Shown in pieces: positions 1 to 12,900 of a DNA stretch of 64,000 nt. Positions within the stretch are counted from its first letter, which is position 1; each line of letters starts with the position of its first letter. The position numbers and the translations under genes were made by a program. The notes beneath the pieces are model-generated. The model was not told where the DNA came from and did no database searches. It saw only the letters and a program-made list of their open reading frames with translations. The DNA comes from Albula goreensis (Eukaryota > Chordata > Actinopteri > Albuliformes > Albulidae), in assembly GCA_022829145.1 (NCBI GenBank), contig CM040763.1:12447141-12511140 (forward strand), in the 5' to 3' direction.

Positions 1-2956
1 TAAAATAAACATTTTTTGTAATGCCTACAGAGTTTTACCTACTGGCAAGGTGTGAATTTTATTGGGTTCCTGCTTAGCCTATAATTACCTTTCCTACTTT
101 TCTCAGATTAATACTTATCTCTCTGAAGCAGCTAGAACAAAATGGTACATTAGCAATCATATAGAATGCATTTCTAAAATCTCTAGGGCATACCTCAATA
201 TACTTATTATATGAGCTACTGACTAAATGATATATACTTAAGCTATAAATTGGATTAAAAGAAGCAAAAAGATAGCTCATTGTAAAATCATTGTGACACA
301 AATTAATTGAACTGAAAAATGTTTACAGTTCTGTCAAATAGTATTTCTTCCTGAAGTGCTTTGACTACTCTGAGTGCTTGGTATAAAACTGTGTTCAGCA
401 TCAGACTCTATACCGCTGTCAGCTGTATCAGACATGAGAGAAACCTTCACTGTCCCATCAGCCATGTTAGGCATACATGTGTTTTATATTTCTCATGGGA
501 ATCGCTCTCTATGCGCAGCACTCCTGTGGCATTAGGACAAACAGTATTAAGTGATATGGTCTGGCTACTTTTAATTTCAAGATCATGGAACGCTCTCTGC
601 CCTAATGAAGAAGAAATATTTTGGTTTCAAATGTGAAGTTGCAATTAAATTACATGTTGGAAATGGAAGTACAGTTATGTGTAATATATTAAATATATGT
701 AATTGCCATTTTTATAAATTGAATTCTGTTCATATAGTCATAGCATATATATGGGACAGTAAGACATCTATTGGCTTTACTGTGTATATTCAAGTCAAAG
801 TTATTGCAGTAATTGGTATACACTTTATTTATGGTGCATACAATATCAGTAAACATAAATGTCCCCTCATCACAAGAAAAGTATTAACTGGCAGGCTATT
901 TATTTCCCTACATTTCAGTCTCAGTACTTTGTTAATTGGCCAGGGAGATTACAGTGATGAAAGAAAAACTAACACTAATAAATATTGATGGAAACCATAA
1001 AAGTGAACCTATCTGAACATACAAATGGCCTAAAACAGAAGCACTCACGAAAATAATCAGACTTGTGCAATAAATAAAGGTTATGTCCTTCTGTCTTTTT
1101 CAGTCTGAGGCAGTTTTATTGTGCGTCTTTGCGATAGTTTACTCCTCTGTCATTTCTGAACTGCAATAGAATAGCTGTCTAAATTTACGAGATCTGAGTG
1201 TTTAACTGGATTTACTTGTGCTAAAAATGTATTGAAGCCTGGATATACTGCAGTCCCAAAGAGAAAAACTAAAGTAATATTTACCAGCAATACAGACAAT
1301 ACATAAAAAATGAATTCAAGTGATGTGGTCTATCAGCTAAATGAAAGCAGGTGTAAAATATTGTCTTTTACTTCCCTAAATTTTCAGATTTTTTGGTGAC
1401 TGCTTCCTCAGGAATGTAAGGTCAATTAATTCAATCTGCATGCAATATTGGGTTTAGTCATGCAGGTTAGCTGTGTTCACTGACACCACGCTGCACAAGT
1501 CTAAGTGTGATGCTATTGCAATCTATAGCTTCCACTGCCCCAGTTCATGGTTTCCTTAAATTTGACTATTAACATCTAACTCTCGTTTTGGAGCTGACTA
1601 ATCCTTACTTGTGGGGGCTTTTGTGTTTTGTGCATGTATGTGTTTTGGACAATTTTATATTATTGGCTGAAAACTTCCAACATCTCTACCAATGAGGCCA
1701 GACTGGCTCTTTCCTGGCTGTGTTCTCTTGTACAAAATCCCCAACATGCAGTACCTTTGCCATCTGCAGTACTGGTGTGAGCTCCACACCCTGGAGATCC
1801 ACAGTCATGAAAGCCATGTAAAGATGGGTTTCAATAGTGCCCGGGCTGCACCTGGACAAACTGGCCATTCAAATTTCCATCCTATCAGTTATTGCAATCA
1901 TTACCGAAATGTGAATAATAATGTGATCTCTGATCATCATGACAGTGTAGATTTTTTTGAACACAAACGTGCTAAGGATTTTATACTATATGTCATTTTC
2001 CCCTCAATATGTTCCCACTAGTGCCTGAGTTAAAAATGTTGTTCACTCCAATGAGCACGTGTGGACCAATGTAACCGGACCAACAAAGACTTGTATGAGC
2101 TGCAGTTTTTGAACGCATTGATGTGTTTCCTTGGTGACTGTGTTATATGAGTATAAGTACAGCAAATAAAATCATAACGTGGCTTTAATTACTTAGAGTT
2201 TATGACAGAAATAAGTGCCATGTGAGTGTGAAGGCCAGGGTTTCATGATCTACCCATGAGCTTGGGTTCTAAATGTTTGACAATGTGGAAAAGATTTCAG
2301 AGTTTATGTTTTCATTTAATTGTATTGTGCTGTGCTATAAAACTTGTCATTCACATTTCATATACATGCATATGTTGAAGAGTCCAAGTAGGAAATGACT
2401 GGGCTTATATACAGCATCTGTTGGTAAGATATTGTTGGTTACATAATGGGCACTTCATTTTAATGACTTTACTCCATACCAAATGTATAAATCCATTGTG
2501 GATATTAAACCACTGTTTATTTATTGCACTGATTTAGATTTTTAGATAGATTTAGATTTTAGTTTCAATATTTTAGGTATGGACACAAACATACTTTTGG
2601 TGGGGAATTACTGCTAATCCCGAACAATCAAAAATGTGTTAATGCTATAAAATTATGTTCTGAAACATAAGTCATTGCTTGAAGTGTTCTCTGTAATTTC
2701 TTTATTGAGACCTTAGGAGCATGCCTTCATCAGTGTTGTCATTAAAATCCTGTATTATATTATGTAAGTACTGTATTTCCATGGCACTCTAAAATGTTTA
2801 GATTTTTGTCTGTTTTTTTCAAACCATGAGCATTTGTGCTCAAACAGGAAAATATGAACAACATGATGATATTTACAACAATTTCTGGTTAATTACTGAA
2901 ATTTTTAGCAGTTACCGTACCATGTACATGATTACTAAATGGAGCCATATACAAAC

Positions 2957-2990
2957 TGTGTGTGTGTGTGTGTGTCTGTCTGTCTGTCTG
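2957..2990. repeat. (TG)n(TCTG)n microsatellite
   Basis: About nine TG units run directly into four TCTG units. It is a simple compound microsatellite and the short frame running through it is an artefact. Confidence 0.95.
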
Positions 2991-5123
2991 CAAGGATGGG
3001 TTTCATTTGACCACCACAGAAATGTTCAATAGTTTGATTTATGGAGACAAATGAACTGCCCCAAATTGTGATATATTTAATCTATCCCTGAGAAATCTAG
3101 TTCAAGTATCTGCAATGCAAAGGATCACAGTGATATATCAAAAGTGATAGCTGAACCGTAGTTTACAGATTTATGAAGACATTTGGTCTTTAGTCAGATA
3201 CCTAAAAAAAGGTATTCAGTGTGGTTTTGCGGTTTATGGCTCATTACCAAAAGGTGTCTGAGTTGATTTTCAGGGGAGTGCTAATGTTAAATGTCCCCTG
3301 TGATGTAGATCACCCTCCACAGGGTACACCCATGCAGTCTGGATATAGTCTAATGTAACCATTGTGTCTTAAAGCCACACTTGGGTAGCACATGCTAACA
3401 TACACTCATCAGATAATTCTTCAACACCACTAAGTCATATTTGATATTATTTAATATTTACAAATACAAATATATAATAATTTCTCATGCACTATAAAAC
3501 TAGTGTATGTTGCAACGGCAGCAGCTAGCAGCCACTGATGATATCATTGGATCATTAGCTTGCACTCGTGATTCTAGCACTACTGCTCCAATGATGTTCT
3601 CAGGCCTACAAGCTGGCATTCAGCATGCTTTGTGTTTGTACGCACGGAAGAAATGTCTATATACACATGCAAAATGAACATGGAAACTGGAGGATGTTCT
3701 CCTCTAGCAAATAAACGTCTTAACAGCTGAACATGTGTAACCATTTTATTTCACACGTGTTCGCATGTTATGTCACATCTAATGACTTTACTTCTGTAAG
3801 AACTTAACTGTGCTGTTCTGCAAATTACAATGTATGGACCAAGGCAATAACAAGAACATATTTCAGTATTTGAAAATGAGGAGTGTAACTGTTTCTATTT
3901 TTGTTTGCTATTGGTTTTTCAGGGGGTGGTGGGAGAATCAGGGCAGGAACTGCAGACATTTTTTTTTTTGTTGCACCATTTTTAATTCTCGTTTCTCAAA
4001 AATATTGTTTCATCATTTCATAAATCTCTTTCAAAAAGGACCAATAAGTAAAAAATGGATTTCTGAGAATGACCAAGTTACATCTACCAATATCAGTGAT
4101 TGTTTTAATGAAGGGAAGCACAACTTAGTGTAGAGTATAGTGTTGTTTGTTTGCAGACTGTCTGGGAATATTGTGTGAACTGGCAGGCATTCAGTTTATC
4201 CAGCAATTTCTCCATAATTGTTTCCTTCCATTGTTTCTTAATTATTGTGAGTATTTTACCCTCAATGAGGACTGTACAGCGTTTTGTGTTTGTTTTCACC
4301 TTGTGTGTAGAGTTTTACATCTAGCTTATCATATTTTTGTACAGAACTACTACAGAAATGGGCAAAGGCAGGATTACTTGTGCTGCACACGGATGTTGTC
4401 TTTGGATATTTATTTTTTTCTTTTTTCCTGTGCTGGATTACAGAAAATGTAATGCTTGATGTGAGAAAAAATCTATATGTTACTTATTGAAATAAACACC
4501 AAGACACAATTCTTTGGGCTCCCTGGTGTCTGAATTCCCATGAAGAAAGCACAATGATGCAGAGATATCCTGGTAGATCTAGGACACTCAGTCCTGGGAT
4601 TGGAGGCCCTCTGTGTCTGAAGGCCATCTTTAAATATATTTACTCAAACAGTGTAACTTAACTTAATGCTCATCTGTTGGTTGAGTTTATTCTAGCTACT
4701 CTACCTCTGAGGTCGAAAAGGTGTAAAGACAGACAGAAAGCCCGGCTGTAGACTGTGCAAGCGATTTCCTTTACTAATAACTTGACAATTCAGTTTTACT
4801 GAAAATGCCATCATGTGACCGTGAAATATAATGTTCTGTTATTTGTGCTTAGTTTTTTATCCAATAATTTTGAAATATGAAAATTATGTAGAGATGTCAG
4901 CATGTTTGGTGCTATGGAAGACTTAAGGTAAGTTTTTTTATATTATTTTACATTTATTTCATACTATTCCATGTCATCAAATATATTTTGTGTTTACATG
5001 TTACTGTGCCATTATTTTACACTGTAAATCTCCCCTTTTTTTAAATTTGTTATAAGATGGAGAATCTATTTTTTCATAGTTCCCACCACTCACTGTAGTG
5101 ATACAAGTGCTGATGAATTATAT

Positions 5124-5366
5124 TTAATATGTATAAGTTAATTGTGTGCCTGCTGTGTCTGAAATGCTTACAAATCCCCCATCCAAAAACAAATACTTAA
5201 ACAGCTTCCCATCCCATTTAAGTTTAATCATGCTTGTGTATGGAATGTTGGCTCTTCCCTTCAAAACCATTTCAACTAGGCCATCTAGTGGTGAAAGATC
5301 ATACTGCACCAATTCATCCCACATCACAACATTGCCAGGTTTCAGTTTTGGGTTATTAGATGACAA
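5124..5366 (-). other. Unassigned 80-codon open frame, coding-like
   Basis: On the minus strand a frame of 80 codons runs through AT-rich DNA. It starts with TTG directly after an in-frame TAA, so it is not a gene start. The translation has ordinary protein composition, with segments such as LKPGNVVMWDELVQYDL and IKLKWDGKLFKYLFLDGGF, unlike the low-complexity shadows nearby. I do not recognise the family. No convincing acceptor and donor pair in phase was found around it. It could be a fragment of a decayed mobile element, an orphan exon or chance. Confidence that it is a functional coding region is low. Confidence 0.2.
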
Positions 5367-8300
5367 CCCTTATTCGGAGCACTCTGGGTTTTGTCTGCCA
5401 AATAATCTGTCTGAAATCTCTTAGTTGCTTAGTCTGGGAAGTGGGAAATGATGCACATGATTATTTCAGCTGTTGTTGGCTTTTCTCTTTTTGGATGAGA
5501 ATACAGGGCAATAAGTTAAAGTTTCAAAAACACCCCTACAGCTTTCAGTAAGTTGTTTTTAACACATCAACAAGCATACTGGCAGGTACATCAGAATGTA
5601 TTCTTATAAGCAGCTCTTAAATTATTGGTAAATTTGGTATACATTGGCCCAAAATTAAAAGATTAGACCCTTGCCTCTAAGGATGTATGTTAAGGAAAAT
5701 GTAAATTCAGGTCTTAAGCCACTAAATAATGTATAACACTTAATAAAAAGTTTTGCACATATATCATGGTTCCTTAGAAGTCAGTACTCTGTTTTTTTAT
5801 CCAGCAGGGTGGAGATGAATTTCATTTCATTCAATGAAAAGCCTCCAACACTAGGTGTCACTTAGAGTCTGATCAGCCCTATACAAAGGGATAAAGCGTT
5901 TGGCTTAGACCTTTAACTCTATGCCAAATGCTATCATTTTGAGCACCTTCTGATGGAGATAGTACAAACAGTAACAGTGGAAGGAAGAAGAAGAATTCAA
6001 TTTAAGTCATAAAAATGAGCTTCTTTAACAAATGCATAAAGTGGCATTGGTTATTCTGTCCATTCTATATGCTCCCTTCAAAGTAATTGTACATTCTGAT
6101 TCTGTTGAGAAAAGCTAATATTTATAGTCAGGTCAAAAGATTGCATGCATTTTTCAATTTGGCATGTAGCAATCAACAATATTTCACATGAGGCATGTGC
6201 TCTGGGTGGCCATTGAGATGACAAAAGGAATCGATCTGGCTGACATGTAAAGGAAGAACGAATGGCAATCTAGATTCTGGTTGTAGAGAATGCAGGATAG
6301 ACCATTCAGAATCCAGATTGTCTATTGTAATGGACAAATGGCCATAAAACCCACATACCAGATGTGTTTAGATTTCTGGTCACATGTGCTGCATTGCCAG
6401 GCACAGAACTTTGAAGGCAAGTTAAATTATCCTCCACAAAAAATTTTAAGATATATTCTAAAATATAAAATATATTTGAAGAGGAGATTGTGAGTAAACT
6501 GTTCATATTAATATGACAATACATGTGCATATGGCTAACCTTTTGAGATTTATCAAAAATAATTGAATGAAGCAAATTATATCACATATTTTTGATCTAA
6601 CAGCCAAATTTAGCTGCAGCAGCACAAAAGCAAGCACTATCTTAATTTCCTGAATCACCTCAATGGTATGCAAATTGAAAAGAGAAGCTGTTTCGTTGAT
6701 CTTACAGGTGGTGAAACTAATTCTTTAATAGCTCAGATAATACATATTAATTAGGCATATGATTTGAATGGTTTCACATTTCTGGAAATATTACTGTTTT
6801 ACACACTGTTAAATGTTAAATGAAATCATGTAAATGAAAGAAATCATGGCCATGCACTTTTGAATTTCTAGCTAAATAACGTACAATCCTAATCAACATA
6901 AGGGATGAGGTTTAAAATGACACTTTTCTTAGATGAGTTATGTTGACTGGAAGGGTATTTCTGCAGTCCACCTCAATTATTACTCTTGTAAATCAGCATT
7001 TTGCCGTAGACAGTATTTCAAAATACCTTGTAAATGTCTACGGGAAAAGGGGACAGCTTAAGCCCCAGCCATGTTTGGAGACTGTAAAAAGGGAGACACT
7101 CTCTGCATCCTCTTGTGTACTGTGTTGATCTTCTGTAAGTTCCCCCTGGGCCATTTAAAAGTATTAGCTAGTATGCCAAATCCCCAAGGACAACAGTGCA
7201 TAGAAACACTAAAGCTTGACTCTGGACCTTGGGGCTTGGGAGGGTGACTTTGTGTGGGCCAGCCCTGGTTCAACCTTGAGCGAGGAATTTCAGCTACTTA
7301 CCCTGATGGATGTCCAGCTTTCTGGATGAATTATGGAACATGTAAGATTTAAACTTTTAAGTCCCAAGTCACTCAGGATATTGATGTCTGCATGTTAAAC
7401 ACATCCTAAATAATTATTATGGGATACCAGGGTATTATTAAGAGTAAGACCTACTTCTGGGGCTTGCAGGTTTGTTGGGAAAAATGTTATTTGTAATTGG
7501 GTCCATGGGCTAAGGTACATAAAACAGAAATACCTTCACCACAGGCACAGAACACTCATAATCTTTCCCCTTTTATTGTTATTTTTATTCTGCACATACT
7601 TTAGTTTTTTTAATCCATTCATAATATCTCAGTGTTTTAAATGCACCAGTGGGTATTTTAATGTCATCCTTTGTGAAAATGTATTTTTAGGAATCAGGGG
7701 AAGAATCTGTGCTTGCATGAGTAATTGAGCATTGTTGTTGACTGTTATTTCGCAGGTGAAACATTATATTTGTGCATCTTTCATCTGATCAGCCAAAAGC
7801 CTGCAGGTGCATGATAAATGTAAACATTAGATAATGTATTTGTTTCCTTGTCACCCCCACCCACACACATCACAGCCTGCTGCTCTCATTTAGCTCACAC
7901 TCCAACATCGCTTAAAACGCAACCTCCTACCAACGCCTTTTCACTGCTTTAAAATGACAGGGAAAACCTGCTGCTCGTGTTGCAGGTAGCTGAATAATGT
8001 AGCTTAGATGGGCACATGGGTATGTGAAGTGTTTCATTAGTTTGTGTAATATACTATTTGTATAATAACATTTCTAATTTGGTAATAAGGGATATTAATT
8101 CCCAGAATATTTGTCAACTGGTGTTTTACAGTGTTTTATTTGTGAATGCCTATCTGCGATGTCACACATCAGCACTGACCAGTTTCACAACATTGCACAA
8201 TGTTCACATAAACACCTAAACACAGGATTCAGCGATGCAAGGAAGGACTTCGATGATCTGTCAACAATATTTACCTGCTGCATGGGAACTGTTGACTGAG

Positions 8301-10853
8301 GTACCGCCTAAACCCAGGCTTGAAGGTGTGTCACGACCAATTCAGTGCTACTGAGGCATTTAGGAACAATCATTTGCATTGGACGTGGCGGCTATGGCGC
8401 GGTCGACGCGGCACGCCACGAAATGCTCCGCAGTTGCATCTGGCGCTGTGTTCGTACGAGAGCCATGGCCTGGTTAAAAGGTCTGAATTAGGCAGCGGAC
8501 TTCATCTCCCATGAATCACTTTATTATTAGCACCCCTATATGATATGAATGAATGGGCCACTGAGGTGGCAGTGCTCAGTAAAGACTGACTGCATGGATT
8601 GTATGGGTCTGCAGGGTTGTTGTGGAGGTCCCACCCAGACTGTGGCACGCAGGGGTTGAGGCATCTCTCAGTCAGCCAAATGAAAGCCACTGAATCATGG
8701 CACAAAATCCCCACGTCGCTCAAAAAGACGTCTCGTCACGGTGCTGAGCACGGCATATGTAAACAAGGACTCTCTGTCGCAGCTGACTGAAACAAATGCT
8801 GCAGTCAAGTGTGATATAAGAACAAAAAGAGAGCATTAAAAATGAACATGGTACTTTATGGAGGCTGAAACAAGTGAGCATGGATTTTAAAATGCCACTC
8901 ACTGGTTTTTTTTATATTTCTTGAAACCAACACGAACTCCATATTACTGTACCAAACACATGAACACCAAAATGCTTGCATTATGATGAAACTGCTGTCA
9001 TTTCCATTGACTTCATTAGAAACTTAAATTTGAGTTTTGATTTTTTTCTGTTAATGTAAACAAATAGACACCATACACTACAAATCAGACAGCCCAAAGA
9101 CCAAATGTCTCCATCCTCTTCACAGCCAGCATACGGGAACAATGCAGGTCAGGAATTAGATTCCATCTGAGGATCTACTGGATTTTGGGTGAGGGGGTGG
9201 GAGTTGAGGGGGGGAAGAGGGGGTAACATTCCGGGATTTTAGGCTGCAGAAGGTGACTTGAGTCATGCACTTACCCCTCCCAGAGACTCAGATAGCCTAC
9301 AACAAGCAACCGGCCACAGAGAGAGCTAAATAAGAACGGAGGCAGACAGGCAATTCAGTAAAAAGCATTCCACACTTCCTCAAGGTGGGTGGCCCCCGGC
9401 CAGACAGAGGTAAGCTCATGTCTTCTAACACACCAGAGTAGAGACTGCCCCTTAGAGCAGCGAGATGGATGTTAGGCTTGTCTTCATTGTTCACATACAT
9501 GCCAAACACTTGTAACCATACCATGTAGATTGACAAGCTATTTGAGAAACCTCATTAAAATCATTTGTCACCTTCAATTCATACTAGTGATAATCTTCAC
9601 ACAGAGGCCTCCTTTTGTTCACTTTGCTTTGCACTGTTGACTGTCATTATTAGCTACTACGATGAGGAAAAGAGAGAGGCACATTTTTCCAATCCATTGC
9701 ACACCACTCTGCACTACCGTAGCTTGTTGTTTGGCTATCAGATTACCCAGTGATTATAACACTGTGACACCACTCAGATCTGTGATGGATCTGCTTGAAT
9801 TCTCCAGGTTTAGACAACCTGCAATCGCTTGCTATCTTTTACATGGTATGACTGACTCAGATAAGGTGTTCATTGACAGATGTCATATTTCAACTTCAAC
9901 ATGTTCATTAAACATGATAAATAATTCAAGGAAGAGGCAGCCATTTAGAAATATCTTCATTAGAGCTTTACAAGAGTACGGATGAACAGGATAACAATTA
10001 TGTATTTATTTTTAAAAAAATTGCAATGGTTGGTGCAAATGAAAATTTTTTGAAAAATATTTATTCAACAAGTTAAAAGCTACAGTCAGTGACGTACCGT
10101 GACATGACTGACTTCTGTAATACACTGACTAAAAGATCAAAAAGGTGATTTGCAAAAATATGTTAAATGAATTAAGAGGTATCTTCATTTTTTTACAGGT
10201 GTGGATATCTGGGGTACCATTAACTAATTAATTAAATTATAAAGTTCAATGGTTAATGAAAAAGAATAAGGATTTGAGAAAAATAGTCACTCAGCCAACA
10301 GCTACAAGCTACAACTAGCATAATGCCCACGATTCAGCTTTTATGTCCAGGATTATAGATTATTTTTGTTTGCTATCTCTAAAGCTGCAAATGCAGGTTT
10401 GTTTTCTCCCAAGCGTCCAATCCAGAGAATGGACACTGAGTTCTGTGCCAGCCACGGACACGGTCGCTTCCTGTCTTCCAGAGCTCACTCCCTCTCTTTA
10501 TTCCTGAAATAGAAAGACATGTAGGCTCGCTTCCTCACTCAGTGTGGACAGAGACTGGTGTTAAGAGTTGGCTGTCAGGAGGCTGTGCCAGCTTGTGTCA
10601 TTACATGTTTTCTATAGGGTTTTTACATACTTTCTCTATTCAGTGGAAAGGCTCCTCTTTCAACACCCAACATGATTTCCTAATTACACGTCTTTCAGCC
10701 CCCATCTGGGACAATAATCAGCGGAGATAAATGAAGCAGAAAGACGAGTCAGGCAACTCCTGAATCTGCCGTGCAGGTGGCTGGCAGGAGGGAACTCCTT
10801 GCTCCACTTGTGGGATGCCTTCTTTGACTTGGCAGCCTTTTCTAGCTCTGGGC

Positions 10854-10881
10854 TGTGTGTGTCTGTGTGTGTGTGTGCATA

Positions 10882-10918
<37 letters not shown>

Positions 10919-11032
10919 ATATGTATGTGTTTGTGTGTGTGTGTGTGTGTGTGCATGTGTATGTATGTGTATGTGCATGTGTGTGTGTGTGTGTGTGTGC
11001 CGTATGTATGTGTTTGTGTGTGTGTGCCATAT

Positions 11033-11107
<75 letters not shown>

Positions 11108-11131
11108 CGTGTGTGTGTGTGTGTGTGTGTG
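10854..11131. repeat. Long compound (GT)n microsatellite
   Basis: About 280 bases consist almost entirely of alternating GT, interrupted by GCATAT, ATGT and CCGTATGT units. Several overlapping frames run through it on both strands. They encode only Cys-Val or His-Thr repeats and are artefacts. Such alternating purine-pyrimidine tracts can adopt Z-DNA and are highly length-polymorphic. Confidence 0.97.
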
Positions 11132-11989
11132 CATTGTGGGGTGTTGTTACCTGTGGCATGTACTCCTGGCTGGTGGCCAGGGGACTGGCCGGGGCTCTAT
11201 ACCTGAATCGAATGTGTCATCTGCAGGAATGAAGAGCTCAGTGAGGATTTGTTGGGGAATCTCTGTGGGGGTGGACAGAAGGCTGTCAGAGGGGAACAAT
11301 GCAGACATGTCAACTCACAATTCTGACCGACGCAGCTGAGTTACAAAAGCGCCAAGTGCACGGCTATGGGCTTGCTTTGCAGACCTTCTCCCCAGCTATA
11401 AGAGTTATTTCCTTGTTTTCAGTACAAACACAAGGAAAACATTTTACAGCCTTTTTAAGCCTGGATTTGATTTCAGGAGAGTGTGTCTAAATCCTTTTTG
11501 CACACTTACCTCTTTTTTTCTTCTCAATGTGATGGAGATTTATGATGTGCTTACCCTGATTCTGAGGTATAACCCCCTAATCTAAATGCATTATTTCATG
11601 CTACCGTTCCATACAGTTTTATTTTTTGCAAAATATGCGTATGTTGTTTTGTATGTAAGTTATATAGCTTATATGTAATTTAAGTATAACTCAGACATGA
11701 ACATACAGTCATTCTTTCTAAAGTCAAATTAAATACTGCTTTGGAAAATTATTCTTTTTGATGCACAGAGCAAGTATGGGAGATACTGCCAGTTTTAATC
11801 TCTCTATAACTTGCAATAAACCTTTTAATGCTTTCCCTAGGTGTAAATTCAACTTCTGTGTTTAAAATTTAGCCTCATATTTTTTTCTTGTATGCTCTGA
11901 TATCAATTGAATGACATACATGGTGAAGGTTTCTTAATAAACATTCTCCAGTGTCATGTATTATGTGTTTGCCTATTAAGACTCATGTA

Positions 11990-12301
11990 CAGTCGGCCCA
12001 CCTTATCCACAGGTTTGGCACAGCCAGTTTTGACCAAACACGGTTCGAAAATATTTTTTTAAATATCCAGAACAATTGAAATTCCCACACACAGGGTATG
12101 CTAGAACACTGTAGTCAGTATGATTTATATGGGTTTTAATAGTTCTTAATAGTACATATAGGTGGAGTTTCAAGTTACGAACACGTATAGGGTAAATTAC
12201 GTAATTTTACATGCTCATTTTAAGTGTACTGAGCATCCATGTTTTTGCACATACGCGGGGGGTCCTGGAACCATATACCCACGGATAACATGGGCCGACT
12301 G
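11990..12301. mobile_element. Pogo/Tigger-like MITE with terminal inverted repeats
   Basis: The 312-base element starts CAGTCGGCCCACCTTATCC and ends GGATAACATGGGCCGACTG. The outer 11 bases are exact inverted repeats and similarity continues to about 26 bases. The left end is preceded by TA, as expected of the Tc1/mariner/pogo superfamily. The right flank reads TC, so that copy of the target duplication seems mutated. An internal GGGGGGTCCTGGAACCA motif near the right end strongly recalls the mammalian Tigger-derived MER2/MER44 elements as I remember them. It has no coding capacity, so it would be a non-autonomous element moved by a pogo-type transposase. Confidence 0.8.
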
Positions 12302-12589
12302 TCATGATGTTTTGGGTAGTGCATGTGTGCAGGCCTAAATGTGTTCCAGGTATGTTCATCTGATAATACGGCATATTTTTTATATGAATTCTTATGGTTG
12401 GTCTGCTCAAAGCTGTAACAATGATCTGTCTGAAGAGTTAATCCATGTCGTTTATCAATCACACATTCATGTCATTTATCAGTCACAAACTGAAATATCT
12501 CACCTTATTTGTCATACACAGCTTTCTGAAAATGTCAGCTCTCTTCATTAGAGTTATACGTCTGTATTTCAATGTAAAGCAAGACCGGT

Positions 12590-12900
12590 TATCACACAAG
12601 CAAAGGCTCTTCACAAAGACTGCCAACGGAAACTTCATTATTCATCTGAGGGCTCAGGGCTGTAATCTCCACTGAAAGTCACACCCAGACTCTCATTGTT
12701 CAGCTGCGCTGGAGAAGTGCTTGCACTGCATGACTGACTCCCAGTCTGTCGGTACAAAGAGCTGGGATCTCCGTTCCGCCTGGCTCAGACATGGGAACTG
12801 TGCGTCCATTACTTAAGTATCCTGCTTTGGCCCGGTCACTTTGGTGGCCTCTTACTCCAGCTCAGGAGTGCAGTCCAAATAAAGAAACGAATGCACAGGA
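12590..12900. promoter_or_regulatory. GC-elevated block, candidate conserved non-coding element
   Basis: A block of about 300 bases is clearly richer in GC than its neighbours and has no sustained open frame or splice-site pattern. It sits 12 kb upstream of foxe1 in a gene desert, where developmental genes usually keep enhancers. The call rests on composition and position only. Confidence 0.25.

Larger units (their letters stand above)
1..10853. other. Gene-poor flank upstream of foxe1, distal part
   Basis: I see no convincing gene here. Open frames are short, lack recognisable domains and overlap on both strands. The DNA is AT-rich and CpG-poor, with scattered GC-richer patches (about 1690-1870, 7180-7290, 8330-8510, 9100-9500, 10400-10530). 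These could be conserved non-coding elements or old repeats. One AT-rich frame at 5124-5366 (minus) is listed separately. The interval lies 14-25 kb upstream of foxe1, so distal regulatory sequence is plausible but unproven. Confidence 0.5.

Noticed and set aside
10718-11339. Several 90-174 codon open frames on both strands
   Set aside because: They are translations of the GT/CA microsatellite (Cys-Val or His-Thr repeats), not proteins.
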